This document shows, piece after piece, positions 1 to 9,574 of a stretch of 64,000 nucleotides of DNA. Source of the stretch: an uncultured Lachnospiraceae bacterium (GTDB lineage: Bacteria; Bacillota; Clostridia; Lachnospirales; Lachnospiraceae); assembly GCA_947246015.1 (NCBI GenBank), contig CAMXQE010000001.1:1-64000 (forward strand), given 5' to 3'. Position numbers and translations under genes: made by a program. The number at the start of each line of letters is the position of its first letter. Position 1 is the first letter of the stretch. Below the pieces are notes generated by a model, which was given only the letters and a program-made list of their open reading frames with translations, was not told the DNA's origin and did no database searches.

Positions 1-17
1 TTCCAAGAAAATCTTTT

Positions 18-1028
18 TCATTTTTCTCTTGACATATTACCAAATTGCTTTCTCAGCATTGCGGCAATCCCACAGACGGCCGCATAAAATACGCCTGCAC
101 ATACCCAGATAATCCATGTAATATCCCACCTCATCGTAAGGAGACTGATTCCCAGATAGACAGCAGTAACGGTACACCAATATACCTGCGCCAGCCTGCT
201 GTTCTTTTTATTCTCCCGTTTTTTTTCAACGGTATAATCTCCTTCTTCCAAAAGTTTCTGATAACTTCCCCAAATCGCTCCCGACCAGACGAATAAAAAA
301 ACTCCTATCGCTATCACAAATAAAAGAAGCGACACGCAATATAAATAAGTCATATCCGGCGCATCAAAAGCCGCGGCAACAAAAAGCGGAATACAGCTTA
401 CGATACACAGTAAAGTGCCAATAACTACACACTTCCGGTAAACCGGCTGAAAGTCCTCTTTTTTCTTCTCCACAATCCCGGCAATACCATATTGCAGTGA
501 TATACATTCTTTTTCCAAATACTCATAAGGGGAGAGCTTCATTCCGCTTGTAATAAATACAGCAACCGCCCCTGCTACAATCAGCAGCAGGACAACCAGG
601 CCGATTCCTCCAGCTGCATTTTCCGAAATCTGCGCGGAACCATATTCCGAAAAACCGCCTAACAAAATAAGCAGCACAGGAGAAATGATGCACGCAAATA
701 CACCTGCCGCTATTTTAACGGATTCCCTGACAACCAGATTCATATACTGGTTAGCCTCTTCCAGCGAAACTTTCCGCAGTTCTGTCTTTTCTTCATGAAA
801 ACTGCCGGCCGAAATTCCCTCCGATTCCTCTATTTCATCTTTTAATAAATAATCCGTACTTACCCCGAATATCTCGCTGAGCTTTATCAGTTTATCCAAA
901 TCCGGAATGGAAGCCGTGCTTTCCCATTTGGAAACTGACTGCCTCGAAATATCAAGTTTCATTGCCAAATCTTCCTGTGACCAACCGTTCTTTTTACGGA
1001 GCATCATTATTTTTTCTGCTAATATCAT
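18..1028 (-). CDS. XRE-family HTH regulator with C-terminal membrane domain
   Basis: Residues 1-65 are a Cro/C1-type helix-turn-helix (the WSQEDLAMKLDISRQSVSKW pattern), followed by a short linker and about six hydrophobic segments between residues 100 and 330. The family is known for DNA binding; the membrane part suggests a membrane-tethered regulator, which is inference. A ribosome binding site AGGAAGG sits 7 bases before the ATG, which supports this start. The gene is the first in the window and no partner is visible downstream. Length 336 aa. The target genes and signal are unknown. Confidence 0.85.
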   Translation of the reverse strand: MILAEKIMMLRKKNGWSQEDLAMKLDISRQSVSKWESTASIPDLDKLIKLSEIFGVSTDYLLKDEIEESEGISAGSFHEEKTELRKVSLEEANQYMNLVVRESVKIAAGVFACIISPVLLILLGGFSEYGSAQISENAAGGIGLVVLLLIVAGAVAVFITSGMKLSPYEYLEKECISLQYGIAGIVEKKKEDFQPVYRKCVVIGTLLCIVSCIPLFVAAAFDAPDMTYLYCVSLLLFVIAIGVFLFVWSGAIWGSYQKLLEEGDYTVEKKRENKKNSRLAQVYWCTVTAVYLGISLLTMRWDITWIIWVCAGVFYAAVCGIAAMLRKQFGNMSREK

Positions 1029-1314
1029 ATTCGTTCCTTCCTATTCTGCTTTTTCTGCTTTTTTATTTTTTTCATTCTTTTTCCTGTCTTGCTGCAATGC
1101 AGTTATAAAACCGGATGGTTTTCTTCCTTAAGGTAGTTTCAGCATAGCAGAAAAAGCAGTTGCCCGCTATAAATCACGCTTTGAAATATGTCAACCAGCG
1201 GTTGCATTTGCCGGAAAATAACCATTTTTACGGTAAATTCCTGAATATCTGAATAAAACAATCCAAATTACAGATATTATACTTAAAACTACATCTGACA
1301 AAGGAGATTACGAA

Positions 1315-1473
1315 ATGCAGAAATATATATGCGAGCCCTGCGGCTACATTTACGACCCGGAAACAGGGGACCCCGATAGCGGCATCGCTCCGGGCACTGC
1401 TTTTGAAGACATCCCCGACAGCTGGATATGCCCTGTATGCGGTGTAGACAAAAGTATGTTCAGCCCGGTCTGA
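1315..1473 (+). CDS. Rubredoxin
   Basis: This 52-residue protein has two Cys-x2-Cys knuckles (Cys6/Cys9 and Cys39/Cys42) in the classic contexts [12 protein letters not shown] and WICPVCG, which bind one mononuclear iron. Rubredoxins are small cytoplasmic electron carriers, in anaerobes often serving peroxide or superoxide reductases and flavoproteins. The length equals the usual family length of 50-54 residues. AAAGGAG lies 9 bases before the ATG. It stands alone between the XRE regulator and the MATE gene and is followed by its own terminator hairpin. No redox partner gene is visible nearby. Confidence 0.95.
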   Translation: MQKYICEPCGYIYDPETGDPDSGIAPGTAFEDIPDSWICPVCGVDKSMFSPV

Positions 1474-1481
1474 AAATTCAT

Positions 1482-1522
1482 GAGGATAATTCCGGTTCCG
1501 TTCCGAATTATCCTCCCTTTTT
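1482..1522 (+). terminator. Rho-independent terminator of rubredoxin gene
   Basis: An 11-bp perfect stem (1482-1492 with 1505-1515), a 12-base loop and a CCTTTTT tail follow 9 bases after the rubredoxin stop codon. Confidence 0.8.
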
Positions 1523-1562
1523 GCCCATACTGTTCCAATTTTTCAAATGAATTTCCATCCCG

Positions 1563-2942
1563 TCAGGATTCCTGTTTAAATAAATCATCCCGCGTAATAT
1601 TATTCAGCCATTTTCCGCTCCTGTAATGTCCGATGACCCACGGCCATTTCACAAATTCATCTGTACATAACAGGAAATAGACCCACATCACAGGCAGTTT
1701 AAAAACAAACGCCGCGATAAACCCAAGGGGCACTGCATAGCACCACATATCGATGGTATCGCAGATAAACCCGAACCTGCTGTCCCCTCCCGCACGGAAA
1801 ACACCTGCAATCAGCGTCGTATTGACAGCGGCCCCCATGACATAATAGGTATTAATCAGCAGCATATATTTCAGGTAATGCATCGCCTGTTCCGACAATG
1901 CCGCATAGGTTAAAACAAACGGGGTAGCTGCCAAAATAATCGCTCCGCCGATTGCACCGGTAATTACCGTAAGTTTCATCAGCTTCTTCGCTCCCGCTTT
2001 CGCTTCCTCCAGCTTATTTTCCCCAATAATATTTCCCAGAAGGATACCGCCCGCACTCGCCATCCCAAAGCAAAGAATCGTTCCGAAATTCCGCACTACA
2101 ATAACAAAAGAATTGGCTGCAACCACATCTGTTCCCAAATGGCCCAAAATAACGGAATACATAGAAAACGCCACACTCCAGCTGATATCATTTCCCAGAG
2201 CCGGCAGGGACAGTTTGACAAAATCGGAAAACAGCGCTTTATTCCTGATAAACAGATACCGGAAATCCAGCTTAATATCTTTGCTTAAGAACGAAACCAC
2301 AAAACATGCCGCCAGTTCAATCAGTCTGGACAGGGAAGTGGCGATGGCAACACCCATGGCGCCCAGCTTCGGCGCCCCGAACAAGCCGAAGATAAATACT
2401 GCATTCAGCAGGATATTCAGGGAAAATGCCAATACATTCATTGCCGTACTGATTACCACCCTGCCAATGCTTCTAAGGACAGACAGATAAACTTCCGTAA
2501 TCCCCCAACACAGATAGCAGACACTCATACACCGCAGATAAGACGCACCTATGGAAATCAGTTCCGCATCATCTGTAAATACCCGCATCATCCCTTCCGG
2601 AATCAACAGCGTACATCCGGCAAATAACAGGGAAATCAACAGCGAAAAGCGCATGGCAATTCCTTCCACCACCTGAATAGCCTGCATATCTCCTTTTCCG
2701 TAATACTGTGCACACAATATGGTTGCCCCGGTACCCAGACCATAGAATACCATGAAAAGTACGGACGCATACTGTGCCGCCAGCGACACCGCCGATATGG
2801 ACGACTGCCCCACATAATTCAGCATGACCACGTCGGCGGAACTGACAGCAGCGCTCAGCAGATTCTGCACGACAATCGGCAGTACTAATCTGAAAATATG
2901 ACTGTAAAATGAATCATTCCTTATCCCGTTTCCTTTTTTCAT
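1563..2942 (-). CDS. MATE family efflux transporter
   Basis: A 459-residue polytopic membrane protein with about twelve hydrophobic segments in two homologous halves. The N-terminal stretch IVVQNLLSAAVSSADVVMLN and the spacing of the segments fit the multidrug and toxic compound extrusion family, which exports organic cations or drugs with Na+ or H+ antiport. Length is normal for the family (440-480). GGGAG lies 7 bases upstream of the ATG. It is monocistronic: glgD downstream has its own hairpin between. The substrate cannot be told from sequence. Confidence 0.92.
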   Translation of the reverse strand: MKKGNGIRNDSFYSHIFRLVLPIVVQNLLSAAVSSADVVMLNYVGQSSISAVSLAAQYASVLFMVFYGLGTGATILCAQYYGKGDMQAIQVVEGIAMRFSLLISLLFAGCTLLIPEGMMRVFTDDAELISIGASYLRCMSVCYLCWGITEVYLSVLRSIGRVVISTAMNVLAFSLNILLNAVFIFGLFGAPKLGAMGVAIATSLSRLIELAACFVVSFLSKDIKLDFRYLFIRNKALFSDFVKLSLPALGNDISWSVAFSMYSVILGHLGTDVVAANSFVIVVRNFGTILCFGMASAGGILLGNIIGENKLEEAKAGAKKLMKLTVITGAIGGAIILAATPFVLTYAALSEQAMHYLKYMLLINTYYVMGAAVNTTLIAGVFRAGGDSRFGFICDTIDMWCYAVPLGFIAAFVFKLPVMWVYFLLCTDEFVKWPWVIGHYRSGKWLNNITRDDLFKQES

Positions 2943-3007
2943 TGCTATCTCCCGTTGTCTCTTTCTTTCATATTAAGAAAGTCTCATCCGCATACTGACT
3001 TTCATGA

Positions 3008-3039
3008 AAGAGGCGGAAAAATAAATTTTCCCGCCTCTT
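3008..3039 (-). terminator. Hairpin downstream of the glgCD operon or bidirectional
   Basis: A 9-bp stem AAGAGGCGG/CCGCCTCTT lies just after the glgD stop on the minus strand, with only a weak T tract. A very similar hairpin is found at 5539-5569. Confidence 0.55.
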
Positions 3040-3071
3040 CTATCGTTACTTGCCGCGATACTTTATCAATC

Positions 3072-4214
3072 CTAAACCGTCTGGAATTTTCCGATGTAAA
3101 CCGGGAAAGAATCCGTTCCTTTCATCTCCTTGCCGGCACTGATTGTAACATTTTTATCCGTAATAAGATATTCCGCATCTGCTCCCGCTTCCACTGTGGT
3201 ATCCTGCATCAGAATGCAATTCTTAACTTTTGCACCCTTCGCCACCTTGACCCCACGGAAAAGAATACTGTTTTCCACTTCGCCTTCAATGATACAGCCA
3301 TCAGCAACCATCACATTCTGAACCTTCGCACCGTCAATGTATCTGGTCGGGTTATCATCACGGATTTTGGTATAAATCGGAGCGCCTGAGAAAAGAGCAT
3401 CCAGATTATAATCATCCAGCAGCTTCATATTCTCGTCAAAGTAACTCTTCATATCGCTGATACGCGCCACATACCCTTCATACTTATAAGCCTGTACGTT
3501 CAGTTTATTCAGCCTGGGCAGCAATATATCCCTTTCAAAATACTCCTGTCCGTGTACAAAAGCGGTATTAACCAAATCAATTAACAATTCCCTGTCAATC
3601 AGGAAAATATTCATTGCAAAATTCTGTACTCCGGGTTCCCTCGCATTCACGAACATCCTTGTCACCCGGCCGTCTTCAATATTAAGGGTATAATAAAAAC
3701 CCTTATCATTGGAAGTAGACTTTAACAGACTCTCCGGTAATTCCTGTTCATTGTAAACCACCGTAACGTCCGCACCTGTTTCGATATGTGTCTTTATCAT
3801 GTCCCTGAAATCAAAGTTCACGATTACATTGGTATCCGCTATTACAACATATTTTTCTTTCTGATCCCTCAGAAAATCCAAAATACTCGCCAGTGCTCCC
3901 ACACGTCCGACAAAAGGTTTGGAAGATTTCTCGGCAAACGGCGGAAAAATATGCAGACCGCCATTCTTACGAACCAAATCCCACTCACGGCCGGAATCCA
4001 AATGATCCATCAGGGAGTGATAATTGTTATTAACCATAACCGAAACATTATCAATATCACAGTTTGCCATGCTGGATAAAATAAAATCAATCAGACGATA
4101 ACGGCTGCCGAAAGGAATGGAAGCCATCAAGCGCACATTCACCAATTCCGGAACCAGCGCATCATAACTGTTGGGAAAAATAATACCGAGCGCACTTTTA
4201 CTTGAATTTACCAT
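3072..4214 (-). CDS. glgD: Glucose-1-phosphate adenylyltransferase subunit GlgD
   Basis: A nucleotidyltransferase fold followed by a left-handed beta-helix tail (repeating hexapeptides near residues 285-365). Compared with GlgC the glycine-rich nucleotide loop near the N terminus is missing and replaced by [13 protein letters not shown], which is typical of GlgD. In Firmicutes GlgD forms a heteromer with GlgC and boosts its activity in ADP-glucose synthesis for glycogen; it is thought to have little activity alone. The ATG overlaps the glgC stop by 7 bases, so the two are translationally coupled. Length 380 aa. Confidence 0.95.
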   Translation of the reverse strand: MVNSSKSALGIIFPNSYDALVPELVNVRLMASIPFGSRYRLIDFILSSMANCDIDNVSVMVNNNYHSLMDHLDSGREWDLVRKNGGLHIFPPFAEKSSKPFVGRVGALASILDFLRDQKEKYVVIADTNVIVNFDFRDMIKTHIETGADVTVVYNEQELPESLLKSTSNDKGFYYTLNIEDGRVTRMFVNAREPGVQNFAMNIFLIDRELLIDLVNTAFVHGQEYFERDILLPRLNKLNVQAYKYEGYVARISDMKSYFDENMKLLDDYNLDALFSGAPIYTKIRDDNPTRYIDGAKVQNVMVADGCIIEGEVENSILFRGVKVAKGAKVKNCILMQDTTVEAGADAEYLITDKNVTISAGKEMKGTDSFPVYIGKFQTV

Positions 4215-5416
4215 TGTTCTTCACCGCCTTCCACATTTTTATTCACCATGGCATTCGGCCCAATCTTTGCATTCGCACCGATAGTTACATTGGCGCCAAT
4301 GGTTGCAACTCCCTTTTCATCCTCGGAAGGCATTGCCCCGACTACCGCGTTCTCTCCGATTGTTACATTTTCCGCTACTATACAATGCTTTACAACGGCG
4401 CCGGCCTTAATCACAGTACCGCCCATCACAACCGCGTCTTCAATCACCGCGCCTTTTTCTACCTTAACGCCTGCAAATAAAATCGAATGTTTCACGGAAC
4501 CCTTAATCCGGCATCCATCTGTAATCATGGAATTTTCCACCGTAGCCCCCGCACTGATTTTATGTCCGGTCATACCGCTGTTACGGCTGTAAATCTTCCA
4601 GTCTTCATCAAACAGGTTGATTCCGCTGTGTTCGGGGTCCAGCACTTCCATATTTGCTTCCCACAGGGAAGAAATCGTTCCTACATCTTTCCAATATCCG
4701 TTGAAATGATAAGCATACATCCTACGGTTGTCCCTGAGAAGATTCGGGATAATGTTATTGCCGAAATCATTTTCGGAATTCGGATCTGCTTCATCCTCTT
4801 CCAGATACTTCTTTAAAATATCCCAGTTAAAAATATAGATACCCATGGAAGCCAGATTTGATTTCGGATTCTTCGGTTTCTCCTGGAATTCGGTAATCTT
4901 GTCATTCTCATCCGCAACCATCAGACCGAAACGGGAAGCCTCCTCCCACGGAACCTCCATAACAGCCACACTGAATTCCGCATCCTTCTCTTTGTGGAAT
5001 TTCAGGAAATCGCTGTAATCCTGCTTACAAATCTGGTCGCCGGAAAGAATGATGACATATTTCGGGTCATACCGCTCAATAAATGAAATATTCTGGTAAA
5101 TTGCGTTTGCCGTCCCCTTATACCAGTCCGACCCGCTTGCCTTCTGATAAGGCGGCAGAACATGTACACCCCCGTAAAGACGGTCCAAATCCCACGGCTG
5201 ACCGTTTCCGATGTATTCATTCAGTACCAACGGCTGATACTGTGTCAAAATACCAACTGTGTCGATTCCTGAATTTACACAGTTGGACAGCGGAAAGTCA
5301 ATAATACGGTATTTTCCGCCAAATGGAACTGCCGGTTTTGCAAGTTTCTCTGTTAACGCGTACAGGCGGGAACCCTGTCCGCCGGCAAGAAGCATTGCAA
5401 TCATTTCTTTTGCCAT
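4208..5416 (-). CDS. glgC: Glucose-1-phosphate adenylyltransferase GlgC
   Basis: Makes ADP-glucose from ATP and glucose 1-phosphate, the committed step of bacterial glycogen synthesis. The sequence shows the nucleotide loop [20 protein letters not shown] (residues 11-30), the catalytic metal-binding Asp127 in LSGDQ, the sugar-binding FQEKP motif, and a C-terminal beta-helix (about 290-390). AGGAGG precedes the ATG by 7 bases. It is first in a two-gene operon with glgD. The rest of the glycogen pathway (glgA, glgB, glgP) is not in the window. Length 402 aa. Confidence 0.97.
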   Translation of the reverse strand: MAKEMIAMLLAGGQGSRLYALTEKLAKPAVPFGGKYRIIDFPLSNCVNSGIDTVGILTQYQPLVLNEYIGNGQPWDLDRLYGGVHVLPPYQKASGSDWYKGTANAIYQNISFIERYDPKYVIILSGDQICKQDYSDFLKFHKEKDAEFSVAVMEVPWEEASRFGLMVADENDKITEFQEKPKNPKSNLASMGIYIFNWDILKKYLEEDEADPNSENDFGNNIIPNLLRDNRRMYAYHFNGYWKDVGTISSLWEANMEVLDPEHSGINLFDEDWKIYSRNSGMTGHKISAGATVENSMITDGCRIKGSVKHSILFAGVKVEKGAVIEDAVVMGGTVIKAGAVVKHCIVAENVTIGENAVVGAMPSEDEKGVATIGANVTIGANAKIGPNAMVNKNVEGGEEQW

Positions 5417-5538
5417 AATACACCTCCTAATTTATTACCTCTCTGATTAATACAGTCGCTACTGTATGAGAAATCTGATTTCCCATCCCCTCGCCACTCT
5501 GTAATATGTTAATTTTATCACAATATCATAAACTATGA

Positions 5539-5569
5539 AAGAGGTAAGAAAATAATTTTCCTACCTCTT
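5539..5569 (-). terminator. Terminator-like hairpin upstream of glgC
   Basis: Stem AAGAGGTA/TACCTCTT with an inner GAAAA/TTTTC extension, placed just after the stop of the small gene at 5595 on the minus strand. It resembles the hairpin at 3008-3039. Confidence 0.55.
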
Positions 5570-5594
5570 CCAAATAATTTATAGCATTATTTGT

Positions 5595-5852
5595 TCAAAC
5601 CCATGTTGGCTTTTGGTCTTTATGCGTAAAATTCTTCATCCGATTCCTAAACTCTGCCAGTTTCTCCTCATAATATACCTTCTGTTTCCCCTTCACCTTA
5701 CCCTCGTTCTCCAATTTTTCCAGCATACCTTCAAACTCACGCAGCCCCTCCTGCGCGGCATCCTTATAATTATTGGAAACATTCATCTCAATACGCTGTA
5801 TCATTGTATCCAGCTCTTTATTCTTTCCAAATCCGCCTGTAAATCTGAACAT
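5595..5852 (-). CDS. Small conserved hypothetical protein
   Basis: An 85-residue, highly charged, mostly helical protein (repeated Glu/Lys pattern through LREFEGMLEKLENEGKVKGK), likely a short coiled coil with no membrane segment. I do not recognise a named domain. Upstream in-frame starts exist: an ATG at 5864 that is only one base from AAAGGAG, and a GTG at 5888 with no ribosome site. The ATG at 5852 (13 bases from AAAGGAG) is a compromise choice. It is followed by its own hairpin, so it is probably monocistronic. Function unknown. Confidence 0.6.
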   Translation of the reverse strand: MFRFTGGFGKNKELDTMIQRIEMNVSNNYKDAAQEGLREFEGMLEKLENEGKVKGKQKVYYEEKLAEFRNRMKNFTHKDQKPTWV

Positions 5853-6125
5853 TATAATAACCATGCTCCTTTCCCAGCCTGCCGTCACAATATTTTATAA
5901 TTATGGATTATACCTTCTTTTCCTTCTTTCTACAACTGAATTTTCTTCCCCAAACATCCTGCCCCTGCATTACCGGCTGTTTCGCCTGTGCCTTTGCTTC
6001 AGTAAGCCGCCGCCGGACAGAATTTTATGCCCCGCAAGGAAACGGGCTTTGTTGCCGGTTATGAACTGGCTGCACTCCGGCTCTGGTATAGGAAATTCCC
6101 CCTTTCTCCCACACGGCGGTACTTG
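5853..6125. other. Intergenic stretch with remnant leader motif
   Basis: No convincing gene. It holds a 19-base string (6096-6114, reading GTGTGGGAGAAAGGGGGAA on the minus strand) that is repeated exactly at 10659-10677, where it is the leader and ribosome site of a sigma-factor remnant. The copy here has no start codon after it and looks like a scar of the same kind of integrative element. Confidence 0.5.
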
Positions 6126-6803
6126 TTACATTACGTCTTTTGTTTCTGCATTATATATTGCCAAAAAGACAGAAAAAACAGACAGCAGAAGCAGAATGAG
6201 ATAAAAAGATAAACTATCTTTCAAAGTATATGTGCCAATGTTCCCTTGCGTAAGGCAAACAATAATAACTGCTGTTATAATCGTTGCTTTGGAAGATTTC
6301 ATTTTTACTCCAATTAAAAGCGCAATATATGTAATGCTTACCATTGCCGCAGAGCCAATTAGAATATCCAGCCAAAAAGATACTGACATAAACTGAATGG
6401 TATCACCAGACACATTTACTATCAACAAAACAGCATAAATAACTCCTTTGCTTACCACCATAGCAGCAAAATTAAAAATCCACACAGCAAACATTTTTGA
6501 CAGCAGGATTTTCTTGCGGCTGATCGGATAAGAAAACATCAAATTTATAGTTCTTTTTTCATAAGCTCCGACTACAAAAGCCGCCAGCATAACACCTGTA
6601 AAAACGATATAACACATATTGACAAATAAATCTACGGATGCATTGATACTGCTGCGCCCATACGCTTCCATAGTGGTATCCGCCGCCAGTTCTCCTGCCA
6701 TTCCAACAATAAAGACCAAAAGGATAGCTGTCGTAATAACAGCGTTCCGAATATATTTGCTTGTCCTATGCTTTTTCCATTCCAGTTTAATCAACTCGAA
6801 CAT
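6126..6803 (-). CDS. ABC-2 type permease, BcrB-like
   Basis: A 225-residue membrane protein with six predicted transmembrane segments and an N-terminal cytoplasmic start FELIKLEWKK typical of bacitracin/lantibiotic-type ABC-2 permeases. The loop KRTINLMFSYPISRKKILLS is the usual coupling segment. The start overlaps the end of the ATPase gene by 17 bases, so the two form one transporter. It is last in a PadR-HAAS-ATPase-permease operon. Likely export of, or protection from, a peptide or lipid-linked antimicrobial; the substrate is not visible. Confidence 0.85.
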   Translation of the reverse strand: MFELIKLEWKKHRTSKYIRNAVITTAILLVFIVGMAGELAADTTMEAYGRSSINASVDLFVNMCYIVFTGVMLAAFVVGAYEKRTINLMFSYPISRKKILLSKMFAVWIFNFAAMVVSKGVIYAVLLIVNVSGDTIQFMSVSFWLDILIGSAAMVSITYIALLIGVKMKSSKATIITAVIIVCLTQGNIGTYTLKDSLSFYLILLLLSVFSVFLAIYNAETKDVM

Positions 6804-7719
6804 TATTTTCCACCTCCCCGGTAAGTTTAAGGAAATAATCTTCCAAAGTTTCCATGTGTTTGCCTATAGCAACTATATCAACATCATTAAGGACTAACGC
6901 CCTTGCAACAGCTTGAGGGGCAGCCGTCTGTTCATAAATTCGGAATTTATTATCTTCAACGGCTTTGAAATTAGCAAGCCCCAGCTTTTCAGCTAATACT
7001 GATGCCGCTTTCTGACTATTTGTAACAGTCAACTCAATGTAATTTTGATTGGCTTCTTCAATGTCACACATGCTGATTTCTTTCATCATCTGCCCGTTAT
7101 GGATAATTCCTACCGTATCGGCAATACTTTCTATTTCAGAAAGAATATGGCTGGAAATCATAACCGTAATCCCTTGTTCTGCACATAGCTTTCTCAAAAG
7201 TTCCCGTATTTGTTTCATTCCAGCAGGGTCAAGACCATTGGTAGGCTCGTCTAAAATGAGAAGTTCCGGCTCACAGAGAATGGCTCTTGCAATTCCTAAC
7301 CGTTCTTTCATACCTAAAGAATAGCTCTTTACGGGTTTGTCGGCTGCCTCGGTTATGTTCAGTAAATCCAATGCTTTTTCAATGCTGCCGGATTTTGAAT
7401 ACCCCATATACTTACAATGAAGCTGCAAGTTTTCACGCCCGGTCATGTGTTCATAAAACAAAGGAAATTCAATGATGCTGCCTATCTTCTTCAATACTTC
7501 ATAGGATTTGGGTGTCAAAACTTCTCTAAAAATTTCAATATTTCCTGCTGTGGGTTTCCATAAATTTGTTATCATTTTCATCATGGAAGTTTTACCCGCG
7601 CCATTCAGACCAAGAAAGCCATAAATCTCACCTTTTTTCACATGAAGGTCAATGTTGCTTACAAGCTTTTTCCCGCCAATAATTTTGGTGACTTGGTTTG
7701 TCTGTAATATATAGTCCAT
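6787..7719 (-). CDS. ABC transporter ATP-binding protein, BcrA-like
   Basis: A 310-residue ATPase with Walker A GLNGAGKTSM, signature YSLGMKERLGIARA, Walker B ELLILDEPTNGLDP and the H-loop SSHILSE. The roughly 80-residue C-terminal extension is usual for BcrA-type bacitracin resistance transporters. The chosen ATG has AAAGGAG 11 bases upstream; an ATG at 7755 overlapping the previous stop (ATGA) would add 12 residues and cannot be excluded. It pairs with the permease at 6126. Confidence 0.9.
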   Translation of the reverse strand: MDYILQTNQVTKIIGGKKLVSNIDLHVKKGEIYGFLGLNGAGKTSMMKMITNLWKPTAGNIEIFREVLTPKSYEVLKKIGSIIEFPLFYEHMTGRENLQLHCKYMGYSKSGSIEKALDLLNITEAADKPVKSYSLGMKERLGIARAILCEPELLILDEPTNGLDPAGMKQIRELLRKLCAEQGITVMISSHILSEIESIADTVGIIHNGQMMKEISMCDIEEANQNYIELTVTNSQKAASVLAEKLGLANFKAVEDNKFRIYEQTAAPQAVARALVLNDVDIVAIGKHMETLEDYFLKLTGEVENNVRVD

Positions 7720-7751
7720 ATCTATAATGACTCCTTTCCTTTTTCCATATA

Positions 7752-8309
7752 TCATATTGACAATTTGTTTTTAACTTTACTCATACTTTTAACATAGAGG
7801 ACTAACAATTTCCAACAACCTATACCAATCAGACACAGCACAATCCCTGTGATAATGCAGATAATGAAAACAAGAATTGGATTGTTTATTCCTGAAACAC
7901 CAATGTATTGAACATAGGGAATACCTAAGTTTAACAAAAAGTCTATCAATTTTGCTGCTCCCATAATTGGTGTAATAACTCCACAAAAAATAAATGCAGG
8001 CGCACAAATGGCAAGCGTCGGAATTATTACCAGTCCAGAAAGGCTTGCAAGACTGTAATACGCACAAATTGCAAGAACCCTATTCCAGCTAAAAGAGGTG
8101 TCTTTTGCAATCAGATCACCCAAATAGGCTTTTGCTAACTCTTTGGGATTTCCTAACCGTTCCATAATTTCTTCCGTACTTTTACCATTTCTTTGCAATT
8201 CAAGTATTTCGCTCTTGATTTCTTTCACAATGTCAACACGTTCTGAAACTGGCAAAGGTTTCAAATATCTGTCGATTTTTTCAAGATAACTATTTAGAAT
8301 TTTTTCCAT
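7752..8309 (-). CDS. HAAS-domain (DUF1700) membrane protein
   Basis: The first 75 residues form the helical HAAS signalling-type domain (YLEKIDRYLKPLP, and the MERLGNPKELAKAYLGDL helix), followed by four hydrophobic segments. Such proteins are commonly encoded right after a PadR regulator and beside ABC transporters; their molecular job is poorly known. Here the ATG is 1 base from the PadR stop and its end abuts the ATPase gene, so it belongs to the same operon. Length 185 aa. Confidence 0.85.
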   Translation of the reverse strand: MEKILNSYLEKIDRYLKPLPVSERVDIVKEIKSEILELQRNGKSTEEIMERLGNPKELAKAYLGDLIAKDTSFSWNRVLAICAYYSLASLSGLVIIPTLAICAPAFIFCGVITPIMGAAKLIDFLLNLGIPYVQYIGVSGINNPILVFIICIITGIVLCLIGIGCWKLLVLYVKSMSKVKNKLSI

Positions 8310-8310
8310 G

Positions 8311-8646
8311 TTATTTTTCTCCTTTAATCTCTTTGATTGAATTTAATAAATTATCCCATTCATCAGACATTGCGGAAATGTATTCAAGCCCTTTGTCCGT
8401 AACCGAATAATATTTTCTTGGCGGTAAACCCTCGGCACTTTCCTGCCATGAAGACGAAATGTATTCTTCTTTCAGCAGACGCCGGAGTAGTGGATAAATT
8501 GTATTTTCTTTTGCAGCCAAAATAGGATAATTCTCTAATGTGCTGATAATTTCATATCCATAGGACGGTCGCTGTTTTATCATCAGCATAATACAAAATT
8601 CAAGTGTCCCCCGCTTAATCTGTGATTTCCAGTCGTCAATGTTCAT
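8311..8646 (-). CDS. PadR family transcriptional regulator
   Basis: An 111-residue winged-helix regulator (core from RGTLEFCIMLMIKQRPSYGY to the C-terminal helix). The strand pair around PPRKYYSVTDKGLEYI is diagnostic for PadR. Family members usually repress their own operon and a linked transporter until a ligand binds. The start with GGAGG 8 bases upstream is chosen over a longer reading frame from 8715. It leads the transporter operon. Directly upstream, 8660-8700 holds ATGACATACAT and AGTACATCTCGTGT, which could be an operator, but this is inference. Confidence 0.9.
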   Translation of the reverse strand: MNIDDWKSQIKRGTLEFCIMLMIKQRPSYGYEIISTLENYPILAAKENTIYPLLRRLLKEEYISSSWQESAEGLPPRKYYSVTDKGLEYISAMSDEWDNLLNSIKEIKGEK

Positions 8647-8810
8647 GTATTGTACCTCCATGACATACATCGTACCACACAGTACATCTCGTGTCAATAG
8701 TATATCAGAGAACAATGTGAGAATTATAGAGAGATAGAGGTGAAGTATTGTTTATGTATTTTGAAAAACAAATATTTATAAAGGTCTGAAATGGATTCCG
8801 TAGTCGTCGG

Positions 8811-8850
8811 CATTGTGGAAAAATCCAAAAGTTTTGATTTTTCCACAATG
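8811..8850. repeat. Perfect 15-bp stem hairpin
   Basis: CATTGTGGAAAAATC (8811-8825) is exactly reverse complementary to 8836-8850, with loop CAAAAGTTTT. It lies 164 bases upstream of the PadR start in non-coding, AT-rich DNA. It may be a terminator for something lost, or the end of a small mobile element; the sequence does not decide. Confidence 0.6.
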
Positions 8851-8890
8851 CTTGTCTTTTGGTCTTTGGTTTCTTGCTTCTTTACCGCAC

Positions 8891-8989
8891 ATAAGTATTA
8901 ACGCAGGGGATAAAATCACGGTGAACTGCCAGCAGGGGCGGCTTGTCATTACAAAGGACGAACCGAAAGCAGATACCGGGATGGAATAA
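8891..8989 (+). pseudogene. SymE-like antitoxin/toxin C-terminal fragment
   Basis: An open frame without start encodes INAGDKITVNCQQGRLVITK and a short tail to a TAA stop. The G-D-K-I-T-V...G-R-L-V-I pattern is that of the SymE/AbrB-like beta fold. The N-terminal half, including any start, is missing, so this is a remnant. Assignment rests on pattern memory and is tentative. Confidence 0.35.
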
Positions 8990-9009
8990 TCGACAGATAC
9001 GGATATTTT

Positions 9010-9165
9010 ATGGCGGATTTTTGTGAAAATCTATTCCATCCGGAAAACCATTGTAATATAATAGAGCCAGCGGAAAATCGGGATTTGTCAAAAAGTCAGG
9101 ATTATAAATGGAACGAGGAAAAAATTCAAATTTATGGAACTGGAAATAAGCATTTGTTAATTTGA
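9010..9165 (+). CDS. Possible small ORF, hypothetical
   Basis: Codes for 51 residues beginning MADFCENLFHPENHCNIIE and ending 10 bases before the next gene. There is no clear ribosome binding site, so it may be a leftover fragment and not a gene. I do not recognise the family. It fills an otherwise empty stretch between the PadR start and 9176. Confidence 0.3.
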   Translation: MADFCENLFHPENHCNIIEPAENRDLSKSQDYKWNEEKIQIYGTGNKHLLI

Positions 9166-9175
9166 AGGAGATTGT

Positions 9176-9508
9176 ATGTGGGGAATATGCCTTGACAGCG
9201 GCTCTATACAAGAGGGATTATTTCAAATGGTTATTCAATACGAAATAGGCGACGAGGGTGAAGTGGCAATTACACTGCCTGAAACTGCTTATAGACCGGA
9301 TATAAAGCATATTATAAAATTACCAATATCTTCTCCAAAATATATCTATGGAGAGCGGGTTTATCCTTGCAATCATTCTAATTTAACAGGAGAAATTTGT
9401 AGTATTCACTGGCATTTTAAGCTAAATTGCTGTTTTTATGCCATTAAAGTAGATGGAAAAATCAAGAGCAAACGGTATTTTGATAATGATTTAGACGCAG
9501 TTATATAA
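9176..9508 (+). CDS. Hypothetical protein, 110 aa
   Basis: A strong GAAGGAG 5 bases before the ATG supports this start. The protein is soluble, beta-rich, with three cysteines in the C-terminal half and no signal peptide or membrane segment. I do not recognise a domain. It sits in the AT-rich islet with other small genes on the same strand (9575), which is typical of accessory cargo. No function is proposed. Confidence 0.6.
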   Translation: MWGICLDSGSIQEGLFQMVIQYEIGDEGEVAITLPETAYRPDIKHIIKLPISSPKYIYGERVYPCNHSNLTGEICSIHWHFKLNCCFYAIKVDGKIKSKRYFDNDLDAVI

Positions 9509-9574
9509 TTTAATAGTTGAAGCTGGATGTTATGTCTGGATGGTTTGTAAGTAACCTGTAGAGGAGGTATTTAC

